Positions 34,129 through 43,722 of a stretch of DNA of 64,000 nucleotides are shown piece after piece. Within the stretch, counting starts at the first letter, position 1. Every line of letters begins with the position of its first letter. The notes under the pieces are model-generated. The model worked only from the letters and a program-made list of their open reading frames with translations. It ran no database searches and had not been told where the DNA came from. Position numbers and translations under genes: made by a program. The stretch spans positions 2,232,001-2,296,000 of the forward strand of contig NZ_CP033898.1 in the NCBI RefSeq assembly GCF_003814005.1. The letters are read 5' to 3'. Source of the DNA: Corynebacterium pseudopelargi. Its GTDB lineage: Bacteria; Actinomycetota; Actinomycetes; Mycobacteriales; Mycobacteriaceae.

Positions 34129-35535
34129 CTAACCGCGCGGCATATTCACAAAGCGCGAGAAGTGCAGTTGGTGCGCCACAGACACGGTGCCGATGGGGCC
34201 GCCACGGTGTTTAGCCAAGATGATGTCGGCCTCGCCGGCGCGCTCGTCTTCGGTGTTTTGGGAGTCGGGGCGGTAGAGGAGCATGACCATGTCGGCGTCC
34301 TGCTCCAGCGAGCCCGATTCACGCAGGTCGGCCACCTGGGGGCGTTTATCGGTACGTGATTCTGGGCCACGGTTGAGCTGCGAGATTGCAACCAGCGGCA
34401 CATCGAGTTCTTTGGCCAGCAGTTTGAGTTGGCGGGAGAATTCGGAGACTTCTTGCTGGCGTGATTCCACGCGCTTGCCTGAGCTCATGAGCTGCAAGTA
34501 GTCCACGATGATCAGTTGAATATCGTGGTCTTGTTTGAGCTTTCTGGCTTTCGCGCGGATCTCCATCATGGTGAGGTTGGCGGAGTCGTCGATAAACAGT
34601 GGGGCTTGGTCGATGCGCCCTACGCGATCCACAAGGCGATTCCACTGCTCTTGGTTGAGGTGGCCGCCGCGCATATCGGCTAGTTTGACTTCCGCTTCTG
34701 CCGAGAATAAGCGCATGGCGATTTCCTCGGAGCTCATTTCCAGGGAGAACACCACGGCTGCTTTGTTTTGTTTGATGGTGCAGGAGCGCACGAAGTCCAG
34801 TGCGAGGGTGGATTTACCCACACCGGGGCGGGCGGCCACGATGATCATTTGGCCGCCGTGGAGGCCGTTGGTGAGTTTGTCTAGGTCGCTAAAGCCGGTG
34901 GGCACGCCCATGGCCAGGCCGCCTTGAGAGTCGATCTCCTCGATCATCTTCATGGTGGATTCGGAGATATCCGCCAAGGCCTTGTAGTCGGTGGTCTTAT
35001 TCTTCTTGGAAATGCGGAAGACTTCTTGCTGAGCCAAGTCGATCACTTGCTCAACCTCTTGGCCCTCGGTGCCCTCATAGCCCATTTGGGCAACGCGAGT
35101 ACCGGCGTGCACCAATTGGCGCAGCAGCGCTTTTTCCGCCACCAATTCGGCGTAGTAGCGGGCGTTAGAGGAGGTGGGCACCGAGGAGATGAGCGTGTGC
35201 ACATAGGGTGCCCCGCCTACGCGTTCGAGTTGGTTGCGTCGGTCGAGCTGGCCGGTGACGATCACCGCGTCGATCTCTTTATTATCCGAGTAGAGATCGA
35301 TGATCGCCTCGTAGATCATCTGGTGCGCTGGGCGGTAGAAATCTTCGGGGCTGAGCAGCTCGATAATGTCGGCCACCAGGTGTGGGCTGAGCATGATCGC
35401 GCCGAGCACGGATTGTTCTGCCTCAATGTCTTGGGGCTCGCGGCGTGCTTCGCGGGTATTGGCCCGCGGTGCAGGTCCTGGTTCTTCTGGTGGCTCGGGT
35501 GGGAAGAAGTCGTCGTCAAAGCTGGGGTTAGTCAA
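34129..35535 (-). CDS. dnaB: Replicative DNA helicase
   Basis: Hexameric helicase that unwinds the fork. N-terminal primase-binding domain (EAEQSVLGAIML), linker, and RecA-like core with Walker A ARPGVGKST, Walker B LIIVDYLQLM, and SQLNRGPESR. 468 residues, no intein. Start TTG 35535 with GAAGGAG upstream, overlapping the end of the GH15 gene by 8 bases. rplI, ssb and rpsF lie further upstream on the same strand. Confidence 0.93.
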   Translation of the reverse strand: MTNPSFDDDFFPPEPPEEPGPAPRANTREARREPQDIEAEQSVLGAIMLSPHLVADIIELLSPEDFYRPAHQMIYEAIIDLYSDNKEIDAVIVTGQLDRRNQLERVGGAPYVHTLISSVPTSSNARYYAELVAEKALLRQLVHAGTRVAQMGYEGTEGQEVEQVIDLAQQEVFRISKKNKTTDYKALADISESTMKMIEEIDSQGGLAMGVPTGFSDLDKLTNGLHGGQMIIVAARPGVGKSTLALDFVRSCTIKQNKAAVVFSLEMSSEEIAMRLFSAEAEVKLADMRGGHLNQEQWNRLVDRVGRIDQAPLFIDDSANLTMMEIRAKARKLKQDHDIQLIIVDYLQLMSSGKRVESRQQEVSEFSRQLKLLAKELDVPLVAISQLNRGPESRTDKRPQVADLRESGSLEQDADMVMLLYRPDSQNTEDERAGEADIILAKHRGGPIGTVSVAHQLHFSRFVNMPRG

Positions 35536-37402
35536 GGTGTGCTCCTTCGGCGCGGGCGATGGCGTCTGCGGCGCGGATCAGTGCCAGGTGTGAGAAGGCT
35601 TGGGGGAAGTTGCCGGCTAGGCGCTGCGATGCGGGATCGTATTCTTCTGCCAGCAGGCCAAGATCGTTGGCAATACCTACGAGCTGCCACATGCGTTCGC
35701 GGGCTTGTTCGAGTTGACCGGAGGCCGCGAGCTGTTCGATGTACCAGAAGGTGCAGATCAAAAATGGGTACTCATCGCCCTCGATGCCGTCCATGCCCCC
35801 TTCGGTGCGGTAGCGGTAGACGAAGCCGTGGGCGTCGACAAGCTCCTTTTCGATCTTTGCTACCGTGCCCAGCATCTTTGGATCTTCGGCGCGGATGAAT
35901 CCGGTGTGCGGCAATTGCAGCAGGGAGGCATCTACTTCGGTGTTGTCATAGGTTTGGGTGAAGCTGCCCTCTTCCTTGTTGAAGCCCCTGGCCATAATCT
36001 CGTCGTAGAGGGCGTCGCGGTGGTAGCGCCACAGCTCCGCATCCCCGTCGAGGCCGTGTTCTTCGACGGCGCGAATGGCCTCATTAAAGGCAGCCCACAT
36101 CATCACTCGCCCGTGGGTGAAGTAGTGCAGCTCGCCTCGCATTTCCCAGATGCCGTGGTCTTTGCGGTGAATATTGTTAATGGTGTACTCGATCAGGCGT
36201 TTTTGCAGGCCCCAAGAGAATTCGTCTTCGGGGTATCCGGCATCACGCAGGCGAGCAAGCGCGAGCATGACCTCGCCCACCACATCTGCTTGGTACTGAT
36301 CGGCGGCGCCGTTGCCAATGCGCACGGGCGTGGAATTTTCATAGCCCTTCAAGTGCGGCAGTTCTTGTTCTGCCAACTCGCGCTCGCCGCCAAGACCGTA
36401 CATGATCTGCAGGTTTTCTACATCGCCGGCCACGGCGCGCAGCAGCCAGTTGCGCCAATCGGTGGCACCTTGGACAAAGCCGTGGCTCACCATCACCTCC
36501 ACCGTCAAGGCTGCATCGCGCAGCCAGGTGTAGCGATAATCCCAGTTGCGCACGCCGCCGAAATCTTCCGGCAAGGAGGCGGTGGGGGCAGCGACGATGC
36601 CGCCGGTATCGGAGTGGGTAAGCGCGCGAAGCACCAGCAGGGAGCGGGTGACTTGCTCTTTCCAGGGCGAATCTACCTCGAGGTTGGATAGCCAATTGGT
36701 CCAGAAATCGTAGGTGAGCTCGAAGGCTTGGCGTGGCTGTGCTGGGGTGGGCACTTGTTGCCAGGAGGGGAACCAGGTAAGCGACCAGTCCAGTGTTTCG
36801 CCTGCACGCAGGGGGAAATCGCCCACCAGGCGCGGCACTACGGCACCGCCGGTGTGGTCTTCTTCTGGCGCGGTGGTATCGAAGAGCTTTGGCCCGGAGA
36901 TCACGATGCCGTCTGGCCCTGCGGTGCACAGCAGGACTTCTTCGCCGGTTTCTTCTACCTCTGCGCTTCTAAACCACGGCAGGGCGCGCGCGTAGGAGAA
37001 GCGCACGCGCAGATCGTGGGTGACGGTGACTTCGCCTTCGAGGCATTCCACGCTGCGGATCAGGTCTGCTTGCACTGAGGAGGGCGGCAGGTAGTCCAGC
37101 ACGCGGGCTTTGCCGGTGGGTGTTTCCCAGATGGTTTCGAGGATGAAGGTGTTGTCGAGGTAGCGTCGCTCGGTTACTTGGCCTCCGCGCATGCTGAGTT
37201 TCCAGCGGCCATCGTCTGGGGTGCCCAGGATTGAGGTGAACACTGCGGGGGAATCAAATCGCGGGAGGCATAGCCAGTCCACGCTGCCTTCTCGGGATAC
37301 TAATGGGCCTGTTTGGAGGTCGGAGAGCAGGGCATAGTCTTCCAGTGGGGTGGCGAGGTGTCGCTCGGCTTGGTGGGCTGGATGGGCATTCATGTGCTCC
37401 AT
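35528..37402 (-). CDS. Glycoside hydrolase family 15 protein (glucoamylase/trehalase type)
   Basis: A 624-residue cytosolic enzyme; GH15 members of actinobacteria include trehalases and glucoamylases. N-terminal beta-sandwich (SREGSVDWLCLPRFDSP) and an (alpha/alpha)6 barrel with NWDYRYTWLRDAA, the candidate general acid region EMRGELHYFTHGRVMMW and a late GLLAEEYDP with the second Glu. No signal peptide. It is inserted between rplI and dnaB and overlaps dnaB. Trehalase activity is a guess from family relatives. Confidence 0.82.
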   Translation of the reverse strand: MEHMNAHPAHQAERHLATPLEDYALLSDLQTGPLVSREGSVDWLCLPRFDSPAVFTSILGTPDDGRWKLSMRGGQVTERRYLDNTFILETIWETPTGKARVLDYLPPSSVQADLIRSVECLEGEVTVTHDLRVRFSYARALPWFRSAEVEETGEEVLLCTAGPDGIVISGPKLFDTTAPEEDHTGGAVVPRLVGDFPLRAGETLDWSLTWFPSWQQVPTPAQPRQAFELTYDFWTNWLSNLEVDSPWKEQVTRSLLVLRALTHSDTGGIVAAPTASLPEDFGGVRNWDYRYTWLRDAALTVEVMVSHGFVQGATDWRNWLLRAVAGDVENLQIMYGLGGERELAEQELPHLKGYENSTPVRIGNGAADQYQADVVGEVMLALARLRDAGYPEDEFSWGLQKRLIEYTINNIHRKDHGIWEMRGELHYFTHGRVMMWAAFNEAIRAVEEHGLDGDAELWRYHRDALYDEIMARGFNKEEGSFTQTYDNTEVDASLLQLPHTGFIRAEDPKMLGTVAKIEKELVDAHGFVYRYRTEGGMDGIEGDEYPFLICTFWYIEQLAASGQLEQARERMWQLVGIANDLGLLAEEYDPASQRLAGNFPQAFSHLALIRAADAIARAEGAHLD

Positions 37403-37456
37403 TATGGTGCACGACCCCCGATCGCTCGAATGCCCTGCTAGCTTGTCGACGCCACG

Positions 37457-37715
37457 TTATCCACAAGCATCTGTGGATACTTTGGCGTTTTCCCCGGTAG
37501 TTTTCCACAGCCCATGTGGATAGTTTGTGTAAGAAACTCGAACCCGCCCAGGGCTTTTGGGCATTTCCGCTGGTAGGGGGCTGTTTATAAACTCTTTACA
37601 ACCCTCAACAAGCACTTGAAGGTCTGTGTATAACCCTGTCTAGCAGCGGGTTTGACAAAGCAGTTTTCCCCACTTTTCTAGCGAGCTGGGAAAACGTACC
37701 CCAAAGTTATCCACA
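37457..37715. promoter_or_regulatory. Cluster of DnaA-box-like sequences
   Basis: Within the 421-bp gap 37403-37823: TTATCCACA at 37457 and 37707 (exact), TTTTCCACA at 37501 and TTATACACA (complement at 37625-37633), both fitting TTWTNCACA, plus one-mismatch sites at 37472-37480 and 37515-37523 on the other strand. An exact 13-bp word lies at 37441-37453. AT-rich sequence occurs at 37585-37635. It is not the expected place for oriC (no dnaA or dnaN). Confidence 0.6.
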
Positions 37716-37731
37716 GGGGGTGGATATGAAG

Positions 37732-37757
37732 AAAGCCTCCCCCTAAAGGGGAGGCTT
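37732..37757. terminator. Terminator after rplI
   Basis: AAAGCCTCCCC and GGGGAGGCTTT pair around a short loop, with T residues following on both strands, 67 bases beyond the rplI stop. Confidence 0.85.
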
Positions 37758-37823
37758 TGCTCTTGCTGTTGTCTATGTGGCCGCACGCCTTGTTCGGGCG
37801 CGGGCCGTGGTCAAGCTTGAAAC

Positions 37824-38276
37824 TTAAGCGGAAACGACCTTGAAGTTCACCTTGGCTTCTACATCGCTGTGCAGCTTGACGTCCACGGAGTAATCGCCGG
37901 TGGACTTTACCAGGTTCTTGGGCACGATGATGGCGCGCTTGTCCAGGGTAGGACCGCCGGCCTTCTTCACTGCCTGAGCAACGTCTTCAGACTTTACGGA
38001 GCCGAAGATCTTGCCCTTCTCGGAGGTGCGCACGGCAACCTCTACGCCTTCGAGCTTTGCCAGCTCTTCCTTGAGCTCCTTAGCGTGGTCCAGGTCGCGC
38101 ACGGCGCGAGCTTCCTGGGCGCGCTTGATGCCCTCAACCTGCTTCTCAGCGCCGCGGGTAGCCACAATAGCCAGGCCGCGGGGAAGCAGGAAGTTACGTC
38201 CATAGCCGTTCTTGACCTCGACGATGTCGCCAGCGACACCGAGCTTGTCAACATCGGCGGTGAGGATCAGCTTCAT
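37824..38276 (-). CDS. rplI: Ribosomal protein bL9
   Basis: 150 residues, the usual length. The N-terminal domain reads MKLILTADVDKLGVAGDIVEVKNGYGRNFLLPRG, abridged here by its landmarks GDIVEVKNGY and RNFLLPRG; a long helix and C-terminal domain follow. Last gene of rpsF-ssb-rplI. rpsR is not in this operon, as in C. glutamicum. Confidence 0.96.
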   Translation of the reverse strand: MKLILTADVDKLGVAGDIVEVKNGYGRNFLLPRGLAIVATRGAEKQVEGIKRAQEARAVRDLDHAKELKEELAKLEGVEVAVRTSEKGKIFGSVKSEDVAQAVKKAGGPTLDKRAIIVPKNLVKSTGDYSVDVKLHSDVEAKVNFKVVSA

Positions 38277-38366
38277 GATCCCTGCCTTTCGTGAATGATC
38301 ACCGCTGCTGCTACTCGCAGCCCCGGTGGAAAAGTTTTTGTGATTTAAACCAATGCCAGTCGCAGC

Positions 38367-38927
38367 TTAGAACGGCGGCTCGGAGTCATCTCCGCCAAAG
38401 CCACCCTGCTGAGGTGCGCTATTCCAAGGATCATTGCTCGGAGCCTGATTGCCGCCGAAGCCACCCTGGTTGCCACCAAAGCCGCCAGCGTTGCCGCCAC
38501 CAAAACCACCTTGATTGCCCTGGTTTCCACCCTGGCCGCCGCGGAAGTTTCCACCATCGCGGGAGTTACGATCCACCTGGGCGGTGGCGTACTTCAAGGA
38601 GGGGCCGACCTCTTCAACTTCCAGCTCCATCACGGTGCGGTTTTCACCTTCACGCGTTTGATAGGAGCGCTGCTTCAGTCGGCCAGTGACGATCACGCGC
38701 ATGCCCTTAGTCAGGGTTTGTGCCACGTTCTCTGCTGCCTGGCGCCACACGGAGCACTGAAGGAACAATGCATCGCCATCGACCCACTGATTACTCTGCG
38801 AGTCGTAGCGGCGAGGCGTGGACGCGATGCGGAAATTCGCCACCGCAGCCCCGCTCGGGCCGTAGCGCAGTTCAGGATCGGCAACCATGTTGCCAACCAC
38901 GGTGATATTGACGTCGCCAATAGCCAT
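38367..38927 (-). CDS. ssb: Single-stranded DNA-binding protein
   Basis: 186 residues: OB-fold (residues 1-115; [29 protein letters not shown]), a Gly/Asn/Gln-rich flexible linker, and the acidic tip DDSEPPF that recruits partner proteins. Between rpsF and rplI. Confidence 0.96.
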   Translation of the reverse strand: MAIGDVNITVVGNMVADPELRYGPSGAAVANFRIASTPRRYDSQSNQWVDGDALFLQCSVWRQAAENVAQTLTKGMRVIVTGRLKQRSYQTREGENRTVMELEVEEVGPSLKYATAQVDRNSRDGGNFRGGQGGNQGNQGGFGGGNAGGFGGNQGGFGGNQAPSNDPWNSAPQQGGFGGDDSEPPF

Positions 38928-38962
38928 TGTTTTTTCCTTAACGTTTCAGTGCCCTATACGGC

Positions 38963-39250
38963 TTACTTGTCGTCGCGCAGCACCTTGGTGCGCAGCACGC
39001 CATCGTTCAGGTTCAGACGACGGTCGAGCTCAAGCACGGTAGCGGACTCGCAGTTGAGGTTGAGCACCACGTAGATGCCCTCTTCCTTCTTAGCGATGGG
39101 GTATGCCAGCTTACGCTTGCCCCAGATATCCACCTTTTCCACGGTGCCCTTGTCCTTACGGACGATTTCCAGGAACTTATCCAGGGACGGGGCAACAGTG
39201 CGTTCATCCTGGGAAGGATCCAGAATAATCATGACTTCGTAGTGACGCAT
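38963..39250 (-). CDS. rpsF: Ribosomal protein bS6
   Basis: 95 residues. [19 protein letters not shown] start and the [10 protein letters not shown] block are typical. I use ATG 39250, 11 bases after AGGAGG; other in-frame starts upstream are too close to that site. First gene of the ribosomal operon. Confidence 0.95.
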   Translation of the reverse strand: MRHYEVMIILDPSQDERTVAPSLDKFLEIVRKDKGTVEKVDIWGKRKLAYPIAKKEEGIYVVLNLNCESATVLELDRRLNLNDGVLRTKVLRDDK

Positions 39251-39373
39251 GAACCTCATCACCTCCTATGGTCTTCTTCGTAGTTTCATCGGCCATACCC
39301 CCATTGGGCATGGCAGGAGGGTCGTTGCGTCAGCAACCCCACCAAGATACCGCATTGAGAAGCCCAAGTCGAT

Positions 39374-39559
39374 TTATCCGGCGGAAACACCCACCGCCAA
39401 CCCCACCGGAATCACGGTAATAAAGACCACCGCAACGCTAAACAGCGTCCACGTCAGCTTCTGAGATTTGCCCGTGCTGTAGCAAAGAAACGCAGCACAA
39501 AACAGAGCGAAACCAAAAAAGACGCTGCCGATGGTAAACCACATCACTGGATCAGACAT
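39374..39559 (-). CDS. Small two-helix membrane protein
   Basis: 61 residues with two hydrophobic segments (VMWFTIGSVFFGFALFCAAF and LFSVAVVFITVIPVGLAV) and a short KSQK loop. Not recognised. AGAAGGAG lies about 12 bases before the ATG. Small membrane proteins at this place upstream of rpsF occur in corynebacteria, as I recall. Confidence 0.6.
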   Translation of the reverse strand: MSDPVMWFTIGSVFFGFALFCAAFLCYSTGKSQKLTWTLFSVAVVFITVIPVGLAVGVSAG

Positions 39560-39638
39560 GCGCGAAGCCCAGCTCCTTCTACAAAATCACGGAGTTATCT
39601 ACACAGCAGTCTTACACATCTGCTCAGGCACCGGCGCA

Positions 39639-40859
39639 TCAACGCCCCGTGAGCGCCGACACGTCAGCGTCTTTATTGTTGGGCAGGAAAAGCTGCACTA
39701 GATAGCCCACGCCCACACCGATCAGCAAGGGCGCCACCATCACGTGGTGGGCCAAAAGCAAAAGGATCAGCAGGATGGTCAAAGGCTTGCGCAGCGTCAC
39801 CGTCAAGGCTGCACCAATACCCGCGATGGCCGTAGCAGCCAGTAGGTCGGTGGCAAGCACTCCCGATTCGCTACCGGCAACCCACATACCGGCGCAGGCG
39901 CCGATGAGCATGAGTGGGAAAAATTCGCCGCCCTTCCAGCCGGCGGCCAAGGTGATAATCGTGGCGATGAGCTTGCCCACAGCAAGGCCCAAAAGCGCAA
40001 GGCCTGTGGTTTGGCCAGGGTGAGCCACAAGATCGGCGAGGGCATCTTGGCCACTGAAGCGAAGTTGCGGAAGGCTAGCAAGCAGCAAGGCCAGCAGGAT
40101 GCTCCAGCCGATGGTTCTAGCAACGGGGTGCCCGATGCGCTTATTGAGCACCTGGTAGCCGTGGTGCAAGGCGCTAAAGCCCAGGCCAAACGCTGCGCCG
40201 ATGATTGCCGCGAAAAGCGTTGGCACCATGAGGTGGGTGGAGAAATCCCCGGTGGCCATGAAGTCCAGTTTGGCGTGGTGGCTTGGGGTGGCATTGATAA
40301 CGAGTAAGAAGCCACCCATGCCGGCAATGGCGGCCAGGACCGGCACGACTTTGTGGTTATCAAAGGTGTCGTCTTCATAGGTGGCACCGGCAGGCGGGGA
40401 ACCGTAGAGCGAACCTAGGGCTGCGGCATTGCCGATTTTTGCCAGCGCCACTGCCTGCTCGCGCGTTTGGGTGATGCGCATATTCACCAAGGCTGAAAGC
40501 TGGCCCACCACGCCTACGAGGCCGGCTTCTGGTCCGATGGCTCCGCCCGCTGCCACAGCAACGATGGCGCCGGCGGCAATGAACATGGCTTTGCCGCGGT
40601 GAAAGCTCTGCAGATCATCTGAGGCCTCGATTTCCTGCTGTAACTCGAATTCGCCGGCTTTGATGTTGATGCAGGCGATGAGCACACCAGCGATGAGCAC
40701 CACCGAGAAGGTGTAGATCCAGCTTGGTTGCTCGGGCCAGATCAGGTGTTGGAGCCATTGCATCAGGCCATAGGTAAGCCCGGAGAGCACACCGGCGACC
40801 CCACCGAAGATGATGGCTACCAGCACCATCTTCCATGTCCAAACTCGTTGCTTTGTCAC
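39639..40859 (-). CDS. ClC-family chloride channel or Cl-/H+ exchanger-like protein
   Basis: 406 residues, 10-12 hydrophobic helices. ClC selectivity motifs are visible in modified form: GGAIGPEAGLVG (GREGP-like, with the gating Glu) and GWKGGEFFPLM (GxFxP). It may move chloride or fluoride, or another anion; the substrate is not set by what I can see. The start given is GTG 40859 without a ribosome site; translation from an internal ATG a few codons on is possible. Confidence 0.78.
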   Translation of the reverse strand: MTKQRVWTWKMVLVAIIFGGVAGVLSGLTYGLMQWLQHLIWPEQPSWIYTFSVVLIAGVLIACINIKAGEFELQQEIEASDDLQSFHRGKAMFIAAGAIVAVAAGGAIGPEAGLVGVVGQLSALVNMRITQTREQAVALAKIGNAAALGSLYGSPPAGATYEDDTFDNHKVVPVLAAIAGMGGFLLVINATPSHHAKLDFMATGDFSTHLMVPTLFAAIIGAAFGLGFSALHHGYQVLNKRIGHPVARTIGWSILLALLLASLPQLRFSGQDALADLVAHPGQTTGLALLGLAVGKLIATIITLAAGWKGGEFFPLMLIGACAGMWVAGSESGVLATDLLAATAIAGIGAALTVTLRKPLTILLILLLLAHHVMVAPLLIGVGVGYLVQLFLPNNKDADVSALTGR

Positions 40860-40924
40860 CTAAGGCATCTTAATGCCAAAACGCCCCCTGCAGTGCAAAG
40901 GGCGTGTGACAAGTGACTCAAATG

Positions 40925-43117
40925 CTAGAAGATGGGCAGCAGCGGCGGTGCGCCTTCTGCCGGTTGCTCGGGCGCAGGCTCAGCCGGAGCCCCTGGTTCA
41001 GGGTTGGCCGGTTCTGGATCGCCAAGACCTGGAACCAGATCCGAAAGCGAAGGTGCCTGGTTCGAGGTGGTGGGGGTGGTGGTGCTGGTGGTGGTTTCAG
41101 GAGTGACTTCCTGGTTCTGCGTAGCAGGCGCGCTGCTGCTGTAGTCCGGGCCGGTGGTGTAGCCGCCGGCTGCCCAGCCGATGGGCTCGGGATCCTTGAA
41201 GTACTCCACGTCATCATTGACCAATGCGCCATTCATGGCCGATTGCCAAATATCGGCGGGCAGGTTGGCACCGTACATTGGGCCACCCCAGGCGTTGAGC
41301 AGGGGTTCATTATCGTCGGTGCCTGCCCATACTGCGGTGGCAAGTTGTGGGGTAGAGCCGATCATCCATGCATCTTTGTTATTGCCGGTATCGCCCAATT
41401 GGGTGGTGCCGGTCTTGGCTGCCGAGGGGCGACCAGACAGTGCGTGGCCATTGGAAAAGGCTGCGATCGGACCCATGGCATCAAGCACCTGGGTGGCCAC
41501 GGCCTCGGATACGGCGCGCTGGCCTTCGCCGCCATCGTGCTCGTAGAGGGTTTCGCCGGAGGCGGTCTCTACCTTTTGCACGAAGTAGGCATCGTGGTAG
41601 ACGCCGTAATTGGACAAGGTGGCAAGGGCGTGGGCCATATCCAGGGGACGAACCAGGTACTGGCCGAGGATGATGCCGTCGAAAGGCTTCTCGCCATTTT
41701 CGGTCAGCGTCTTTTCAATGCCCGGCAGCGAACGAGGCACGCCGAGCGCATGGGCCATATCGGCGGTGTCTTGGGTGGTGTTTTCCAGGTCCTGCTGCAT
41801 GCGGATGAAGCTGGTGTTATAGGAATTCTTCAGCGCCTGCTTGAGCGAGCAGGTGCCGCAGGATTCGCCACCAACGTTGGTAATGGTGTGCCCGCCAGGC
41901 AGGGTTACCGGCGCCGAAGAATAGTAGGCATTGGTAGGAATGCCCTGCTGAACTGCGGCGGCCAAGCCGAAGATCTTGAAGGTCGAACCGGCCTGCAGCG
42001 GGGCATTGGCGTAGTCATAACCGATGGCATCGGCGCCGCCATAGTAGGCACGCACGGCACCGGTTGCAGGCTCCACGCTTACCGACGCCACGCGGGTGTT
42101 TTCCTGCTCGCCCGCAAGGTTATTCTCCACCGCATTCACCGTTGCCTCCTGGGCAGTGGTGTCGATGGTGGTGGTGATGCGCAGGCCAAGGGTTTGCACC
42201 TCATCTTCGGTAATGCCGAGGCTGCCGAGCTCTGCAAGCACCTGGTTGCGAATCAGACCGTTGGGGCCATCGGCCTCGTTATAGGGCTGATTGCTTGCCG
42301 GATCCACCGTCTCTGGGTACACCATGGTGCTGCGCGCGGCGGGATCTAACCAGCCCTGCTCCACCATGCCGTCAAGCACATAGTTCCAGCGCGCTTCTGC
42401 CTCTTCGCGGTTGGTCCAGGGATCAAGCTGGCTGGGGCGCTGGATAGAGGCTGCGAGCACGGCAGATTGCTCGGTGTTCAGCTCGCTGGCGGGAATACCA
42501 AAATACGCCTTGGCGGCAGCATCAATGCCATAGGCGTTTCGGCCGAAGTAAATGGTGTTGAGGTAGGCCTGCAGCACCTCATCTTTACTCCACTCATTGG
42601 CCATCTTGACCGAATAGACCAGCTCTTTGGCCTTACGCACCAAGGAGTGGTCATTGCCCACCAGGGAGTTCTTCACATACTGCTGGGTGATGGTAGAACC
42701 ACCGCCGGCGGAAGAATCGCCACGGAGTTGGCCAATGAGTGCGCGCCCAAAGCCGGTGATGGAAAAGCCGGAGTTGTTATAAAACTCGCGGTCTTCTGCT
42801 GCCAGCACTGCTTTTTGAGTCTCGTCTGGCACATCGCTCAGGCTGACTTCCACGCGGTTGCCTTCGGGAGGAACGATGCGCGCCAGTTCCGTTTCACCAT
42901 CGGAGGCGTAGATCTGCGATACCTGCTTGGTTACCAGTTGTTCTGGTTCAGGCACATCTACTACAACGTAGGCGAGCATGAAGGCCACAATGGGGCCGAT
43001 GATCGCCACGGCGATGGCGGTGAGCAAGGTGGGCTTTACCCAAGACTTGCCCTGCTTTTCCTGTGAGGCACCCTTGGGGCGCCCCTGGCTTTTCTTGCTA
43101 TGTTCGTTCGCTGCCAA
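40925..43117 (-). CDS. ponA: Class A penicillin-binding protein (transglycosylase-transpeptidase)
   Basis: A 730-residue bifunctional peptidoglycan synthase. Cytoplasmic basic tail, membrane helix (residues about 30-52), glycosyltransferase domain (EDREFY, GGSTITQQYVKN, with the catalytic Glu pair), and transpeptidase domain with STFK, SYN and KTGTT motifs. The C-terminus is Pro/Thr/Glu-rich and probably disordered. It lies next to DUF5318 and malR, as in relatives of C. glutamicum. Confidence 0.92.
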   Translation of the reverse strand: MAANEHSKKSQGRPKGASQEKQGKSWVKPTLLTAIAVAIIGPIVAFMLAYVVVDVPEPEQLVTKQVSQIYASDGETELARIVPPEGNRVEVSLSDVPDETQKAVLAAEDREFYNNSGFSITGFGRALIGQLRGDSSAGGGSTITQQYVKNSLVGNDHSLVRKAKELVYSVKMANEWSKDEVLQAYLNTIYFGRNAYGIDAAAKAYFGIPASELNTEQSAVLAASIQRPSQLDPWTNREEAEARWNYVLDGMVEQGWLDPAARSTMVYPETVDPASNQPYNEADGPNGLIRNQVLAELGSLGITEDEVQTLGLRITTTIDTTAQEATVNAVENNLAGEQENTRVASVSVEPATGAVRAYYGGADAIGYDYANAPLQAGSTFKIFGLAAAVQQGIPTNAYYSSAPVTLPGGHTITNVGGESCGTCSLKQALKNSYNTSFIRMQQDLENTTQDTADMAHALGVPRSLPGIEKTLTENGEKPFDGIILGQYLVRPLDMAHALATLSNYGVYHDAYFVQKVETASGETLYEHDGGEGQRAVSEAVATQVLDAMGPIAAFSNGHALSGRPSAAKTGTTQLGDTGNNKDAWMIGSTPQLATAVWAGTDDNEPLLNAWGGPMYGANLPADIWQSAMNGALVNDDVEYFKDPEPIGWAAGGYTTGPDYSSSAPATQNQEVTPETTTSTTTPTTSNQAPSLSDLVPGLGDPEPANPEPGAPAEPAPEQPAEGAPPLLPIF

Positions 43118-43250
43118 CTTACAAAGCTTTCTGGTGTTCTAGTGTGCTGCGCCACGGCCTTGTGAAAGCCCGAGCCCAGGTTGCTGGGACGTGGCACAAC
43201 TGTTTTTCCATAGCGTACCGCCTGTTGCTAGGCAGGTAGTAGTGGCGAGT

Positions 43251-43613
43251 TCACAGCTTGGTTATGGTTCGGGCTTTCAGCAGTTGGTTCCACCGGCAAT
43301 TCGGGCACACTTCCACCTCGTGAATACTGCATTGCTGCCCTACTTGCAGCAGCCCCGCTACTTCTTCGGGTGTTCTGGCTGAACCGGAGGCGCGTCCGAG
43401 CGCCTCCCCGTACACCCATGTGACAATCCGGAGATCTTCGCTGCCGCAAATGGGGCAGGCGTATGTGGCAGGCCTGCCGTGATGATGTGCGGAGGCCTGC
43501 AATAAGAATTCGGCGTCGCAGACGTCCTCTCTGCGAAGCAGCCCGGCCCGGAACTGGGCTAATGTCTTATTTCTTAGACAAAGATAGTTAATTTCATCGC
43601 TGTACTGCAGCAT
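43251..43613 (-). CDS. DUF5318 family protein
   Basis: About 120 residues, similar to Rv0049, the gene next to ponA1 in mycobacteria. Two Cys pairs (YACPICGSEDL and VEVCPNCRWNQ) should bind zinc. Function unknown. The frame is open to an ATG at 43658, but TACACT lies 7 bases before ATG 43613, which suggests a leaderless start there and matches the family length. Confidence 0.72.
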   Translation of the reverse strand: MLQYSDEINYLCLRNKTLAQFRAGLLRREDVCDAEFLLQASAHHHGRPATYACPICGSEDLRIVTWVYGEALGRASGSARTPEEVAGLLQVGQQCSIHEVEVCPNCRWNQLLKARTITKL

Positions 43614-43677
43614 CGAGGCCAGTGTAGGCGCTTTGCCCCCAATGGGGGTAACGCCCATTTTGCATGTAACAAATTTA

Positions 43678-43697
43678 GAAAAAATGTCAATGTTTTC
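43678..43697. promoter_or_regulatory. MarR-type operator-like palindrome upstream of malR
   Basis: GAAAAAATGTCAATGTTTTC, an imperfect 20-bp palindrome (7 of 10 half-site positions match). It lies 25 bases before the malR ATG, in front of a TAAGAT (43710-43715) that sits 7 bases before the start, so the mRNA may be leaderless and self-controlled. Confidence 0.45.
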
Positions 43698-43722
43698 TGT
43701 TCCTGTGGCTAAGATAATCGGC

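Noticed and set aside
37403..37823. Chromosome origin oriC
   Set aside because: DnaA-like boxes are present, but dnaA, dnaN and rpmH are not; the region lies in the rplI-dnaB neighbourhood.
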